64,000 bases of DNA from JAICXG01 sp963801255 (GCA_963801255.1 CAWDEC010000006.1:496001-560000), one strand, 5' to 3'; numbered from the stretch's first letter, positions 54,094 through 62,532 are shown. The notes: generated from the letters alone by a model not told the origin. Program-made: numbers and translations.

Positions 54094-54534
54094 ATGCGAC
54101 TGAAGGGTGAAAATCCTGAAACTATCAGATTGCCAATCAGCAATCCCTCGCAGCACATCGTCTGTCTCGTCGATGATGATCCGTCGATCCGGCGATCTAT
54201 CGGCCGTCTCCTTGAGTCCGATGGCTTTATGGTGCGCGCGTTCAGCGAACCGGAGGATTTCGTGACCTATATCGCCAAAAATGACGTCGAAGTCGCCGTC
54301 TTAGATATATGGATGGATCGAATAACGGGAATGGAATTGCTCGCACATCTTTGTGCTCGCTCGCCGCGGGTGAAAGCGATCTTCATTACTGGCCGGGAGG
54401 ATGCCGCCGCTCGAGCCACCGTAATGCAGGCTGGAGCGTTCGCGTTTTTCATCAAGCCGTTTGACGACGTGCAGTTTTTACAGGCTGTGCGGCGTGCATT
54501 TTCGCATCGCCTTGCCGCACGAGGAAGCACATGA
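54094..54534 (+). CDS. Stand-alone response regulator receiver
   Basis: 146 residues with only a receiver domain: IVCLVDDDPSIRRSIGRLLE, phospho-Asp71 in VAVLDIWMDRITG, FITGREDAAARA and the Lys in FFIKPFDDVQF. No output domain follows. FixJ/NodW-type receivers of this kind (DDDPSIRRS) usually act on a histidine kinase network or as phosphate sinks. The nearby sensor kinases are possible partners. Confidence 0.88.
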   Translation: MRLKGENPETIRLPISNPSQHIVCLVDDDPSIRRSIGRLLESDGFMVRAFSEPEDFVTYIAKNDVEVAVLDIWMDRITGMELLAHLCARSPRVKAIFITGREDAAARATVMQAGAFAFFIKPFDDVQFLQAVRRAFSHRLAARGST

Positions 54535-54715
54535 CAACCAATTGCGCTTCGACCTTCAGCCGGGATTACGCATTAGCCCATTGGGCGTGGACAAATACAA
54601 CCTTTTCTGGTCGAAAGTCGTTCCAACAGTGACGATAAAATGCTCAAAAGTTCGATCTTATACGCCTCACCAAGATACGCGGTGAGCGAAATTGAACGAC
54701 GGGATTTTCGGAGAC

Positions 54716-55126
54716 ATGCATCGAATGGAAGAAACCGGCTTTCCTAACGGATCCCAGCCAAATGGCGGCGCCGTTTGCCTGTTGGACGATGATCCGTCCG
54801 CCTTGAGAGGGATGAATCGGCTGCTCTCGTCCGCAGGCTGGATGGCAAAGCCATTCGACAACCCGAAATGCTTTTTGGAGTACGTGCAGACTCATCGACC
54901 CAAGGTGGCCGTGCTTGATATCTTGATGCCAGTTATGAACGGTTTGGAGGTGCAAAGAAGGCTGCGCCAGATCTCGCCCTCGACAAAGGTAGTTATCCTC
55001 ACAAGCATGGACGATCCGTCGGTCCGCTGCAAAGCAATGGAAGCGGGAGCATCCGCGTTTTTCCTCAAACCCGCCGACAGCGAGGAGTTTCTGCAAGCGA
55101 TCAAGGTTACCGCGGACGACAGCTAA
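54716..55126 (+). CDS. Stand-alone response regulator receiver
   Basis: ATG 54716 has GGAG close upstream; a TTG at 54692 is in frame too. 136 residues, receiver only: GAVCLLDDDPSALRGMNRLL, phospho-Asp68 in VAVLDILMPVMNG, LTSMDDPSVRC, and the Lys in FFLKPADSEEF. Related to the other receivers of the cluster but clearly diverged, with LTSMD instead of ITGRxD. Function likely in the same phosphorelay; inferred. Confidence 0.85.
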   Translation: MHRMEETGFPNGSQPNGGAVCLLDDDPSALRGMNRLLSSAGWMAKPFDNPKCFLEYVQTHRPKVAVLDILMPVMNGLEVQRRLRQISPSTKVVILTSMDDPSVRCKAMEAGASAFFLKPADSEEFLQAIKVTADDS

Positions 55127-55288
55127 TCCCTCCGCGCTCGCGGTCACTTGAGCCGCTCTTTCCCGGTAGGTGTCTACATTTACGAGACTGGATACGACCA
55201 AGGTCTCATACGCAATTACTGGTTTCCGCCAAAGAATTGGTCGAAGAGAGAAAGGTCCAGGGGCGTGTGAGTTGACTGGTTGATACCG

Positions 55289-55317
55289 TTGACTAGCTAG
55301 TGCGTTCCTCAACTAAT
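55289..55317 (+). promoter_or_regulatory. Possible sigma70-type promoter for ppk2
   Basis: TTGACT (55289-55294) and ACTAAT (55312-55317) are separated by 17 bases, before the ppk2 ATG at 55332. An identical TTGACT lies at 55272. The predicted leader is very short (under 10 bases) and no Shine-Dalgarno site is seen. Support is by pattern only. Confidence 0.3.
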
Positions 55318-55331
55318 AAGTAAGTAGTCTT

Positions 55332-56237
55332 ATGAAAACGAAAAACGTGGTCTCGCAGGCGCGAGAGCTGGCAAAGGAATTTCGGGTTACGGAAGGAAAG
55401 GGCTTTCGGCTTAAGGCAATAAGTCCAGGGGAGACGTCGCATTTCACAAAGGAGAAACATAAATCGAAAGCCGAGGAAGCCCTCGCTACGGGCGTCAGCG
55501 CTCTGGCGGAGCTACAGGATAAGCTTTACGCACAGGATCGTTGGGCGGTGTTGCTCATTTTTCAGGCGATGGATGCGGCCGGCAAAGACGGCGCGATCAA
55601 GCATGTCATGTCCGGGGTGAATCCGCAGGGTTGTCACGTATCTTCCTTTAAGTCCCCTTCGGCGGAGGATTTGGACCACGACTATTTGTGGCGCTGCATG
55701 AAGGAGCTGCCGAATCGCGGGCAGATCGGCATTTTTAATCGTAGCTATTACGAGGAGCTGCTGGTGGTACGCGTGCACCCGGAATTTCTCGCGAAACAAA
55801 AGTTGCCGACCGAACTTGTCACCAAAAAAATCTGGAAAGAGCGCGCCGAGGACATTTGCAATTTCGAAGAGTATCTCAGTCACAATGGCGTTGTGGTACG
55901 GAAGATTTTCCTCCACGTCTCCAAGAAGGAACAGGAGCGACGCTTTCTCGGGCGGATCGACGATCCGCTCAAGAACTGGAAATTTTCCTCGAACGACGCG
56001 AATGAGCGCGATTACTGGGATGATTACATGGAGGCCTACGAGGACATGATCCAAAATACTGCCACGAGTTACGCTCCCTGGTATGTCATCCCAGCCGATA
56101 ACAAATGGTTTACTCGGGTGGCGGTCGCCGCTGCTGTGATCGACGCGCTTGCCGGTCTGAAATTGGCATACCCGAAAGTGGATAAAGAGAAACTGAGTGA
56201 CCTGGCGGCCGCGAGAAAGAAACTTGTTGGAAAGTAG
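55332..56237 (+). CDS. ppk2: Polyphosphate kinase 2 family protein
   Basis: 301 residues. The P-loop is LIFQAMDAAGKDGAIKHVM (Walker A about residues 80-90), followed by SGVNPQGCHVSSFKSPSAED, the Walker B-like IGIFNRSYYEELLVVRVHPE and the lid EQERRFLGRIDDPLKNWK. It is one PPK2 domain with an N-terminal 40-residue extension. PPK2 enzymes use polyphosphate to phosphorylate nucleotides (ADP or GDP, sometimes AMP). It gives a polyphosphate-consuming counterpart to PPK1 at 20976. It sits in the regulatory island and has no dispersed word. Confidence 0.92.
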   Translation: MKTKNVVSQARELAKEFRVTEGKGFRLKAISPGETSHFTKEKHKSKAEEALATGVSALAELQDKLYAQDRWAVLLIFQAMDAAGKDGAIKHVMSGVNPQGCHVSSFKSPSAEDLDHDYLWRCMKELPNRGQIGIFNRSYYEELLVVRVHPEFLAKQKLPTELVTKKIWKERAEDICNFEEYLSHNGVVVRKIFLHVSKKEQERRFLGRIDDPLKNWKFSSNDANERDYWDDYMEAYEDMIQNTATSYAPWYVIPADNKWFTRVAVAAAVIDALAGLKLAYPKVDKEKLSDLAAARKKLVGK

Positions 56238-56572
56238 CGCCCTGCCTTGGTGGCGGATTGAGTATCTGAGTCCTTAGGGGATCGAAGGCAGGACGAATAC
56301 CTTTCCCTGAGAGTGCAGTCCAAAAACTTCGAGCGGGACCGCCACGATCCAAGAGCCGCATAATTTTCAGTTTCTTCGGCGAGCCGAGCTGCAAGCAGGC
56401 TGCCCAGGCCAAAACATAAGCTGACCTTGCGAACGAGGCTTTGGTCTTAGCTTGGTACGATCTTGCGCGAGCGGCTGTTTCCGTTCCCACAATCGCGCGA
56501 AAAAAACTTTCCTTCGTTGGCTGCGAACCCTAGTGTCGCGTTTGTTAGACCAAAGGAGACGCTGCTCACAGT
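56238..56572. other. Gene-free stretch between ppk2 and the MASE1 kinase
   Basis: About 335 bases without a supported gene on either strand. It begins with the 17-base element TGGCGGATTGAGTATCT (56251-56267), shared with 33633-33649. No clear promoter pair was found. The MASE1 kinase start at 56573 lies at the edge. Confidence 0.45.
56251..56267. repeat. 17-base element, second copy of 33633-33649
   Basis: TGGCGGATTGAGTATCT, one base different from the copy behind the RGLGPSL protein. Located 13 bases after the ppk2 stop. Confidence 0.35.
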
Positions 56573-58675
56573 ATGGAAGACACCGTGGCGGGAGACGGCT
56601 GGGCAGGAGCCTCAATTCGAGGACTGCGACGCAACGACCCATTGGAGATTGCGCAAAGCGGGATTGACCGGCGCGTCTTATGCACCGCGCTTCTTGTCTT
56701 CGCCGCCTACTATGTCGGCGCGCAGCTCGGGTTTGCCCTAACGCTCAAGCCGCATGCTGTTTCGGTGCTTTGGCCGCCAAATTCTATCCTGCTGGCGGCG
56801 CTCCTGCTCACGCCAGTGCGTCAATGGTGGATAATGCTGCTGGCCGCTCTTCCGGCCCACTTTCTCGTTGAGATCCAAAGCAGCGTTCCGTCCAGAATGG
56901 TTTTTTGCTGGTTCGTCAGCAATTCTTTTGAGGCGCTAATTGGTGCGAGCTGCATTCGTTACTTAATCAAAGGCCGACTTGGCCTGAATCGGATTCGTAA
57001 TTTCGCGATTATCTGCCTTTGCGGGATTTTTCTCGGGCCTTTCCTCTCCTCTTTCCTGGATTCCGCTTTCGTCGTGTTGAACCGATGGGGAGGTGACACC
57101 TACTGGAGTAGTTGGCGAATACGGTTCGGTTCAAACGCCCTTGCGGCGATTACAATCACTCCATTAATCCTGGCATGGGCAAGAGGAGGAACAGCTCTTC
57201 GCCAGGGGGTCTCGCGAACCAGGCTTGTTGAAGCTGGAGGTCTAATTCTGGTCCTGTTGGTGCTGGGTTATGTCCTCTTCAACCGGCTGTCACCGGATGC
57301 CGACCTAGCGTTGCTTTACACGCCGCTGCCACTTCTTCTATGGGCGGCGATTCGGTTTGGATTCCGTGGCGCAACTACCGCAATCGCTACCACCGCATTT
57401 CTGGCCATTTGGGGAGCCGTCCACGGACACGGTCCCTTTGCTGAAAAATCGGCGGCAGAGAGCGCTATCTACGTCCAGCTATTCGTGACTTTCATGTCGC
57501 TTCCCTTGCTCTTTCTCGCGGCACTTACCGAGGAACGGGAAGCGATCCGCAAAACGCTGCAGGACCGTGAAGAGCGGATCAGCCTGGCCGCGGAAACAGC
57601 CCATCTCGGCTTGTGGACGATCGATTTTATACAAGGCAGATCGTGGATGAATGACAAGGGTCGAGAACTGTTTGGTTTCACCCCTAATAAGTCGCTCTCA
57701 CGTGAGCTCTTTCTCTCACATGTGCATCCGGAAGATCGTGGAAGGATAGAGCAGACGATTGAGAGCGCGCGAACGAAGTCGCAGAACTTCGAGATGGAAT
57801 TTCGCGTGTGCCGGGCCGATGGGAAAACGCGCTGGCTCATTTCGCGCGGTCGCTACCTGTGCAATAACCGCGGAGAAGCTCGCGAGCTACTCGGTGTGGC
57901 GATTGATGTCACCGCGCAGGTGAGGGCGAACCTGGAGTTACGCTCGCAGCAGCAGGAATTAGCCCGACTAGGTCGCGTGGCCGTCATGGGTGAATTGACA
58001 GCCTCACTTGCGCACGAACTCAATCAACCACTTGCCGCGATCGCTGCCAATGCGGCCGCGGGCAGACGATTCCTGGCAGGTGGAAAGGTTGATCCCGCGA
58101 TTTTCACAGAACTGCTAAATGATGTTTTTGCTGATGCTCGTCGCGCCGGAGACGTGATTCACGGAATCCGGCATTTCGTCCGCAAAGGCGAAGAGGCGAA
58201 ATGCTCACTAAGTCTTAACGATGTCATCATCGAGGTGCTTCGCCTTTTGCATTCGGATTTCCTGGGCCGCAGCACGTCGGTCGAAACGCTACTGGCCCCG
58301 CAGCTTCCCACGGTGCAGGCGGACCCGGTCCAAATGCAACAGGTCTTGATCAACCTGATTGTGAATTCGCTCGAGGCGATGGAAGAAATCCCTCCCGGGA
58401 AGCGCAAAATTGAGATTTCCACCCAGATCTCGAAACAATCGGTTCACGTCGGAGTGCGCGATTTCGGGGTCGGCCTCCCATCTGACAATCCAGACAAGAT
58501 TTTCACCCATTTCTATTCCTCCAAGCCTGACGGAATGGGGATGGGGCTGGCCATCGTCCGCACGATTGTGGGATCGCACGGCGGCGAGTTGACGGCGGAA
58601 AACCTTCCCGACGGAGCACGCCTTTGTTTTTCCCTCCCGATTGAGACCAATTCGACGCAACCAATTTCTCTCTGA
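56573..58675 (+). CDS. Sensor histidine kinase with MASE1 and PAS domains
   Basis: 700 residues, ATG 56573. About eight membrane helices to residue 320 form a MASE1 sensor (AYYVGAQLGFALTLKPHAVS followed by VLWPPNSILLAALLLTP is the family hallmark). A PAS domain follows (about 345-455, ISLAAETAHLGLWTIDFI), then HisKA with ELTASLAHELNQPLAAIAAN (His481) and the ATPase domain (VLINLIVNSLEAMEEIP, GMGMGLAIVRTIVGSHGG). A membrane sensor of unknown signal. The likely partner is the receiver at 58791. Confidence 0.9.
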   Translation: MEDTVAGDGWAGASIRGLRRNDPLEIAQSGIDRRVLCTALLVFAAYYVGAQLGFALTLKPHAVSVLWPPNSILLAALLLTPVRQWWIMLLAALPAHFLVEIQSSVPSRMVFCWFVSNSFEALIGASCIRYLIKGRLGLNRIRNFAIICLCGIFLGPFLSSFLDSAFVVLNRWGGDTYWSSWRIRFGSNALAAITITPLILAWARGGTALRQGVSRTRLVEAGGLILVLLVLGYVLFNRLSPDADLALLYTPLPLLLWAAIRFGFRGATTAIATTAFLAIWGAVHGHGPFAEKSAAESAIYVQLFVTFMSLPLLFLAALTEEREAIRKTLQDREERISLAAETAHLGLWTIDFIQGRSWMNDKGRELFGFTPNKSLSRELFLSHVHPEDRGRIEQTIESARTKSQNFEMEFRVCRADGKTRWLISRGRYLCNNRGEARELLGVAIDVTAQVRANLELRSQQQELARLGRVAVMGELTASLAHELNQPLAAIAANAAAGRRFLAGGKVDPAIFTELLNDVFADARRAGDVIHGIRHFVRKGEEAKCSLSLNDVIIEVLRLLHSDFLGRSTSVETLLAPQLPTVQADPVQMQQVLINLIVNSLEAMEEIPPGKRKIEISTQISKQSVHVGVRDFGVGLPSDNPDKIFTHFYSSKPDGMGMGLAIVRTIVGSHGGELTAENLPDGARLCFSLPIETNSTQPISL

Positions 58676-58790
58676 GCGGTCCCAGAGCGGTCCCACCGGA
58701 TATGGGACCAAGGTCCAGTATCCAGACCTGTTTCACGAGGTAGTCTGAGGCGTCCGCGATTCGAACTAAATTGTTAACGAGTGTCGCAAG

Positions 58791-59177
58791 ATGTCTGGCA
58801 AGAGGACTATAGGTGAAACCATCTACGTGTTGGATGACGATGCGTCCGTCCGCAGGTCGATCGGCCGACTCCTTGCCTCGGAGGGACTAGAGGCTCGCAC
58901 CTTCAGCGACCCCAAGAGCCTGCTTGCGTCCATCGCGGTGCAACCGGTTCCAATTGTGATTCTCGATATCTGGATGGAGAAAATCACCGGCCTGGAAGTG
59001 CAGTCCAAACTCTTGCGTCTCTCGCCACGGACGCGCGTAATCATCATGACCGGACGAAGTGATGTCGGCGTGCAAAAAACCGCGATGGAATTGGGCGCAG
59101 CCGCATACTTCACCAAGCCGTTCGACGACCAGGAATTTATGCGGGTAGTGAGGAGTCTACTCGCTGCTAAAGAGTGA
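58791..59177 (+). CDS. Stand-alone response regulator receiver
   Basis: 128 residues, ATG 58791, 115 bases after the MASE1 kinase. IYVLDDDASVRRSIGRLLAS, phospho-Asp59 in IVILDIWMEKITG, IMTGRSDVGVQ and Lys in YFTKPFDDQEF. Close in sequence to the receiver at 54094 (both LDIWM-ITG, KPFDD), so the two probably arose by duplication. No output domain. Confidence 0.88.
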   Translation: MSGKRTIGETIYVLDDDASVRRSIGRLLASEGLEARTFSDPKSLLASIAVQPVPIVILDIWMEKITGLEVQSKLLRLSPRTRVIIMTGRSDVGVQKTAMELGAAAYFTKPFDDQEFMRVVRSLLAAKE

Positions 59178-59301
59178 GACTGATCAAAAGATACGTCGTT
59201 GCCGAGGTTCCGCGGAGCACCGATTCCGATCTGCCGCAGTATCGCAACGCCTCAAATGGCCATCGCTCGCTGCTCGGCTTTATGGCCGGAAAATCTATTA
59301 T

Positions 59302-60030
59302 TCACGGCTGGGCAGTGAGCCAGCGCTCGCGGTTTTCCCGAATAAGCGCGGCCGCTTCTTCAATCGTGTTCACGCATTGAGGAATTGTAAGATCTACTTC
59401 GTCGGCAAGCTCGTTTCCTTCCTTGAGCATCGTTCGGCGTGTCCAGTCCAGCATTTCAGTCCACATATTGCCGACGAGGATAAGCGGGGTGTTATAGAGC
59501 TTCCGTACCTGGAGAAGTTGCCAGGCTAACGACAATTCAAGCAGGGTGCCGATTCCGCCCGGGACCACGACGAAAGCATCGGAGATGATCATGAAATGAT
59601 GCAGCCGCGAGAAGAAAGTTCGGTGTTCGTAAGCCTGACCGACGAAGGGATTGATCGCCTGCTCGAAGGGCAAATGCACCCGGATGCCCACCGAGCGGTG
59701 CAAGGCTTGTGGATCAACTGAGAGTGCGCCTTCGTTGGCCGCCTGCATCAGACCTGGGCCGCCGCCGCTCATGATATCGCAGCCCATCCGAGTCAGATCG
59801 CTGGCGAGCTGTTTGACGCCTTCATAAGCCAGGGACCCGGGCTTGAGACGAGCCGAACCAAAAATCGTGACGCGATAATTTTGGCGAGTGGTACGTCGGA
59901 GACGGGTCAGGTCATTCACCACTTCCCACAACCCAGTAACGGCACGTTCCAGCACGGCGACGGCGGCGTCCTCGTCGCTCAGCTTAACAATGTCGGATTG
60001 TCCGAAAACCGGATCCTTACTCATGCTCAT
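59302..60030 (-). CDS. LOG-family protein (putative cytokinin/nucleotide phosphoribohydrolase)
   Basis: 242 residues with MSMSKD start at 60030. VTIFGSARLKPGSLAYEGV opens the fold; IMSGGGPGLMQAANEGALS and FVVVPGGIGTLLELSLAWQL hold the LOG hallmark PGGxGTxxE. Known members split nucleoside 5'-monophosphates into base and ribose-5-phosphate. It overlaps the glgX stop by 14 bases, indicating co-transcription with glycogen debranching, an association I cannot explain. One GGCTAACGA-like variant inside. Confidence 0.9.
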   Translation of the reverse strand: MSMSKDPVFGQSDIVKLSDEDAAVAVLERAVTGLWEVVNDLTRLRRTTRQNYRVTIFGSARLKPGSLAYEGVKQLASDLTRMGCDIMSGGGPGLMQAANEGALSVDPQALHRSVGIRVHLPFEQAINPFVGQAYEHRTFFSRLHHFMIISDAFVVVPGGIGTLLELSLAWQLLQVRKLYNTPLILVGNMWTEMLDWTRRTMLKEGNELADEVDLTIPQCVNTIEEAAALIRENRERWLTAQP

Positions 60031-62200
60031 TTCGCATCTTGAAAAACTCGGCTTGGAACAGCGCGAGTGAATGAGGTTGAAGAGGAAAAACGCTCATATG
60101 CTCGAAGATGCGCGACTTTGCCGTCAGCGCAGCAGTGTCGAAGACGCATTTCCAGCGCAGGTCTCGGCGCCGCGCGCCAAGCCGAAATGGCAATGGCTCG
60201 CCACCAGCATTTAGAAGGACGGAGAAGGAATCACCTGCGATGGATTCACCTTTCTCCCCGGTCTCGGTGATCTGATCGCCAGGCAAGACCATTCCAATGG
60301 AGCGCACGTGCCAGGCATTCCAATCCGCCTCCGACATCTCGTTACCGTCCGATTTAATCCAGTAGATATCCTTGATCTCGACACCGTGAATCGGCCGGCC
60401 CTGAAAGAAACGGCGCCGCCGAAAAACTGGCTGCGTTTTGCGCAGATGCATAAGCATACGCGTGAAATCAAGCAGCGTTCGCCCTTCGTCCGAAAGATCC
60501 CAATCGAGCCATGCGACGGGCGAATCCTGGCAATAGGCATTGTTGTTGCCGTGTTGCGTCTGGCCGAATTCATCGCCAGCCAAGAGCATCGGGACGCCCT
60601 GCGAAAGGAGCAGGGTAGCGAGAAAATTCTGTTGCTGGCGGCTGCGAAGCTGGTTCACCTCGGAGTTGTCCGTGGGTCCCTCGCATCCACAATTCCAACT
60701 CTCGTTGTCGTTAGTCCCATCGCGATTTTCCTCACCGTTGGCTTCGTTGTGCTTCTGGTTGTAACTAACGATATCGCGAAGGGTGAAGCCGTCGTGCGCG
60801 GTCACGAAATTCACGCTGGCGCCCGGATGCCGGCCATCGTCCGCGAAAAGATCGCTGCTACCGGCCAGACGGGTGGCTAATTCACCAACCGTTCCGGCTT
60901 TGCCATTCCAAAACCGGCGAACGCAATCTCGATACTTTCCATTCCACTCACTCCAAAGCACCGGAAAGTTTCCCACCTGATAACCACCTGGCCCTACATC
61001 CCACGGCTCGGCGATTAACTTCACTTCAGAAAGGACAGGATCCTGTTGAATGATGTCGAAGAATGCGCTCAACCGATCGACCTCCCAGAGATCACGCGCT
61101 AGTGCACTCGCCAGATCAAAGCGAAAACCATCAACGTGCATCTCTGTCACCCAATGCCGGAGTGAATCCATAATGAGCTGCAGCGTGCGCGGGTGCCCGA
61201 CATTAAGAGAATTCCCGCAGCCGGTGAAATCGATGTAGGAAGCCCGATTGGCAGCGAGTCGGTAATAGGCGGTATTGTCGACGCCTCGAAACGAGAGTGT
61301 CGGGCCATCCTCGTTCCCCTCGGCGCTGTGGTTGTAAACGACGTCGAGGATGACTTCAATTTCGGCGGCGTGCAGTTGATGCACCATTTCAAGGAATTCG
61401 CGCGCAGCGCCCTCCGGTCCGCTCGCGGAATAACGGGGATCCGGCGCAAAGTAGCCCAGTGTATTGTAACCCCAATAGTTTGAACGACCGCGCGTGACGA
61501 GGAAGTGCTCATCGATGTGATAGTGCACTGGGAGTAACTCGATCGCTGTTACACCCAGTTTCTGGAAATGTTCGATCGCCGCGGGGGAAGCCAGGCCGGC
61601 ATAAGTTCCGCGCAGCTTCTCAGGCACGTTCGGATTTCTTTTCGTGAAACCTTTGACATGCAGTTCGTAAATGACCGTTTCATGCCACGGTGTGCGCGGA
61701 ACTCTTGATACAGTCGCAGCTTCTCCCCCCACAACCGAAGCGAGTGGTGCAACTGCTGCCGTATCGCATTCAGGATCGAGCACTGCATCGTCCCAGATTA
61801 GACTGCGGGCAATCAGCTTGGCGTACGGATCGAGCAGGACCTTCCGAGGGTTAAAGCGATGGCCTCGTGAAGGCTCGTTAGGCCCATGCACCCGATAGCC
61901 GTAAGTCTGTCCCGCTTCTAAGTCCGGCAGGAAGCCGTGCCAAACCTGATTTGTTTTTTCCGGGAGCGTGATGCGACGCGACTCCATTTGCGCCTGGGGC
62001 GAATCAAATAGACAGAGCTCGACCTTGGTCGCGTTCTCAGAAAAGAGCGCAAAGTTGACTCCTCCGCCGCTGCAGGAAGCACCCAGCGGGGAAGGACGGC
62101 CCGGCCAGACTCGCAACTCCTTTGAAAGCGGAGGATCGGTATGCGGCGACAAGCCAAACGTTGATTCTTTCGTTACCCCTGGTGCAGTAAGTGCATTCAA
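60017..62200 (-). CDS. glgX: Glycogen debranching enzyme GlgX-type (GH13)
   Basis: 727 residues from TTG 62200, overlapping the upstream small gene by four bases. An N-terminal CBM48-like domain (RPSPLGASCSGGGVNFALFS) precedes the GH13 barrel: LDVVYNHSAEG, HVDGFRFDLASALARD (nucleophile Asp), VKLIAEPWDVGPGG (acid Glu) and VNFVTAHDGFTLRD. NYWGYNTLGYFAPD is typical of GlgX. It cleaves alpha-1,6 branches of glycogen phosphorylase limit dextrin. Complete length. Dispersed word 61875-61883 near the N-terminus. Confidence 0.95.
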   Translation of the reverse strand: MNALTAPGVTKESTFGLSPHTDPPLSKELRVWPGRPSPLGASCSGGGVNFALFSENATKVELCLFDSPQAQMESRRITLPEKTNQVWHGFLPDLEAGQTYGYRVHGPNEPSRGHRFNPRKVLLDPYAKLIARSLIWDDAVLDPECDTAAVAPLASVVGGEAATVSRVPRTPWHETVIYELHVKGFTKRNPNVPEKLRGTYAGLASPAAIEHFQKLGVTAIELLPVHYHIDEHFLVTRGRSNYWGYNTLGYFAPDPRYSASGPEGAAREFLEMVHQLHAAEIEVILDVVYNHSAEGNEDGPTLSFRGVDNTAYYRLAANRASYIDFTGCGNSLNVGHPRTLQLIMDSLRHWVTEMHVDGFRFDLASALARDLWEVDRLSAFFDIIQQDPVLSEVKLIAEPWDVGPGGYQVGNFPVLWSEWNGKYRDCVRRFWNGKAGTVGELATRLAGSSDLFADDGRHPGASVNFVTAHDGFTLRDIVSYNQKHNEANGEENRDGTNDNESWNCGCEGPTDNSEVNQLRSRQQQNFLATLLLSQGVPMLLAGDEFGQTQHGNNNAYCQDSPVAWLDWDLSDEGRTLLDFTRMLMHLRKTQPVFRRRRFFQGRPIHGVEIKDIYWIKSDGNEMSEADWNAWHVRSIGMVLPGDQITETGEKGESIAGDSFSVLLNAGGEPLPFRLGARRRDLRWKCVFDTAALTAKSRIFEHMSVFPLQPHSLALFQAEFFKMRNEHE

Positions 62201-62532
62201 GGATGGGTCTCGGCCAGCTTCTTCATCGCCTCTCGCCCTTGCGTCTGTAGCGGCCCCAGTCCGCTGCCGGGAAGAAACCAGATGCCCTTATCCTTCGAAC
62301 GGCAATAAAGAATGTTGACGCCGTCGTGGGTGATCGCGTGATGATAGGTCGCGCTTTGATTTTCGTTGAGAAAATTAAAGAAGGCGTCCCGCCATACGTC
62401 GCCGGTGTAAGGAAAGATCTGCTCCCCCAACTTCTTGAGTTCCTCGATGCTGATCGTGCGAATTGACTTCGCCATTGCCTCAAGGCGCTCCTTGCTGAGT
62501 GTTTCGTAATCAACGAATTTATCGAATGACAT
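62197..62532 (-). CDS. Small conserved hypothetical protein
   Basis: 111 residues, ATG 62532. FVDYETLSKERLEAMAKS, TISIEELKKLGEQIFPYTGD, HAITHDGVNILYCRSKDKG and LPGSGLGPLQTQGREAMKK show a mixed alpha/beta protein without signal peptide or membrane segment. I do not recognise the family. Four-base overlap with glgX suggests translation coupling and possibly a role in glycogen metabolism, which is inference. Confidence 0.65.
   Translation of the reverse strand: MSFDKFVDYETLSKERLEAMAKSIRTISIEELKKLGEQIFPYTGDVWRDAFFNFLNENQSATYHHAITHDGVNILYCRSKDKGIWFLPGSGLGPLQTQGREAMKKLAETHP

Larger units (their letters stand above)
82..61883. repeat. Dispersed 9-base word TCGTTAGGC/GCCTAACGA, 47 exact copies
   Basis: Starts of copies reading TCGTTAGGC on the plus strand: 82, 151, 3189, 3513, 3877, 9619, 11333, 13802, 15535, 19062, 19202, 19647, 19916, 23131, 24656, 30883, 31893, 33827, 34365, 43374, 43651, 43825, 46133, 50075, 61875. 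Starts of GCCTAACGA copies: 2053, 2457, 2857, 3346, 4776, 5812, 7727, 8977, 10482, 16146, 17701, 20235, 20277, 21785, 25375, 25976, 26867, 26939, 30689, 36355, 44692, 45278. TCGTTAGGG-type variants: 754, 18495, 18708, 18828, 21422, 22297, 22625, 24313, 32351; also TCGTTAGGT at 24850. Flanking bases are not conserved. About 0.5 exact copies would be expected by chance. Counted by eye. Confidence 0.9.

Noticed and set aside
82..61883. TCGTTAGGC as an insertion-sequence target or mobile repeat
   Set aside because: Only nine bases are conserved, flanks vary freely and no longer repeat or transposase is attached.
82..61883. TCGTTAGGC pairs as Neisseria-style hairpin terminators
   Set aside because: No closely spaced inverted pairs were found; neighbours such as 20235/20277 and 26867/26939 are in the same orientation.
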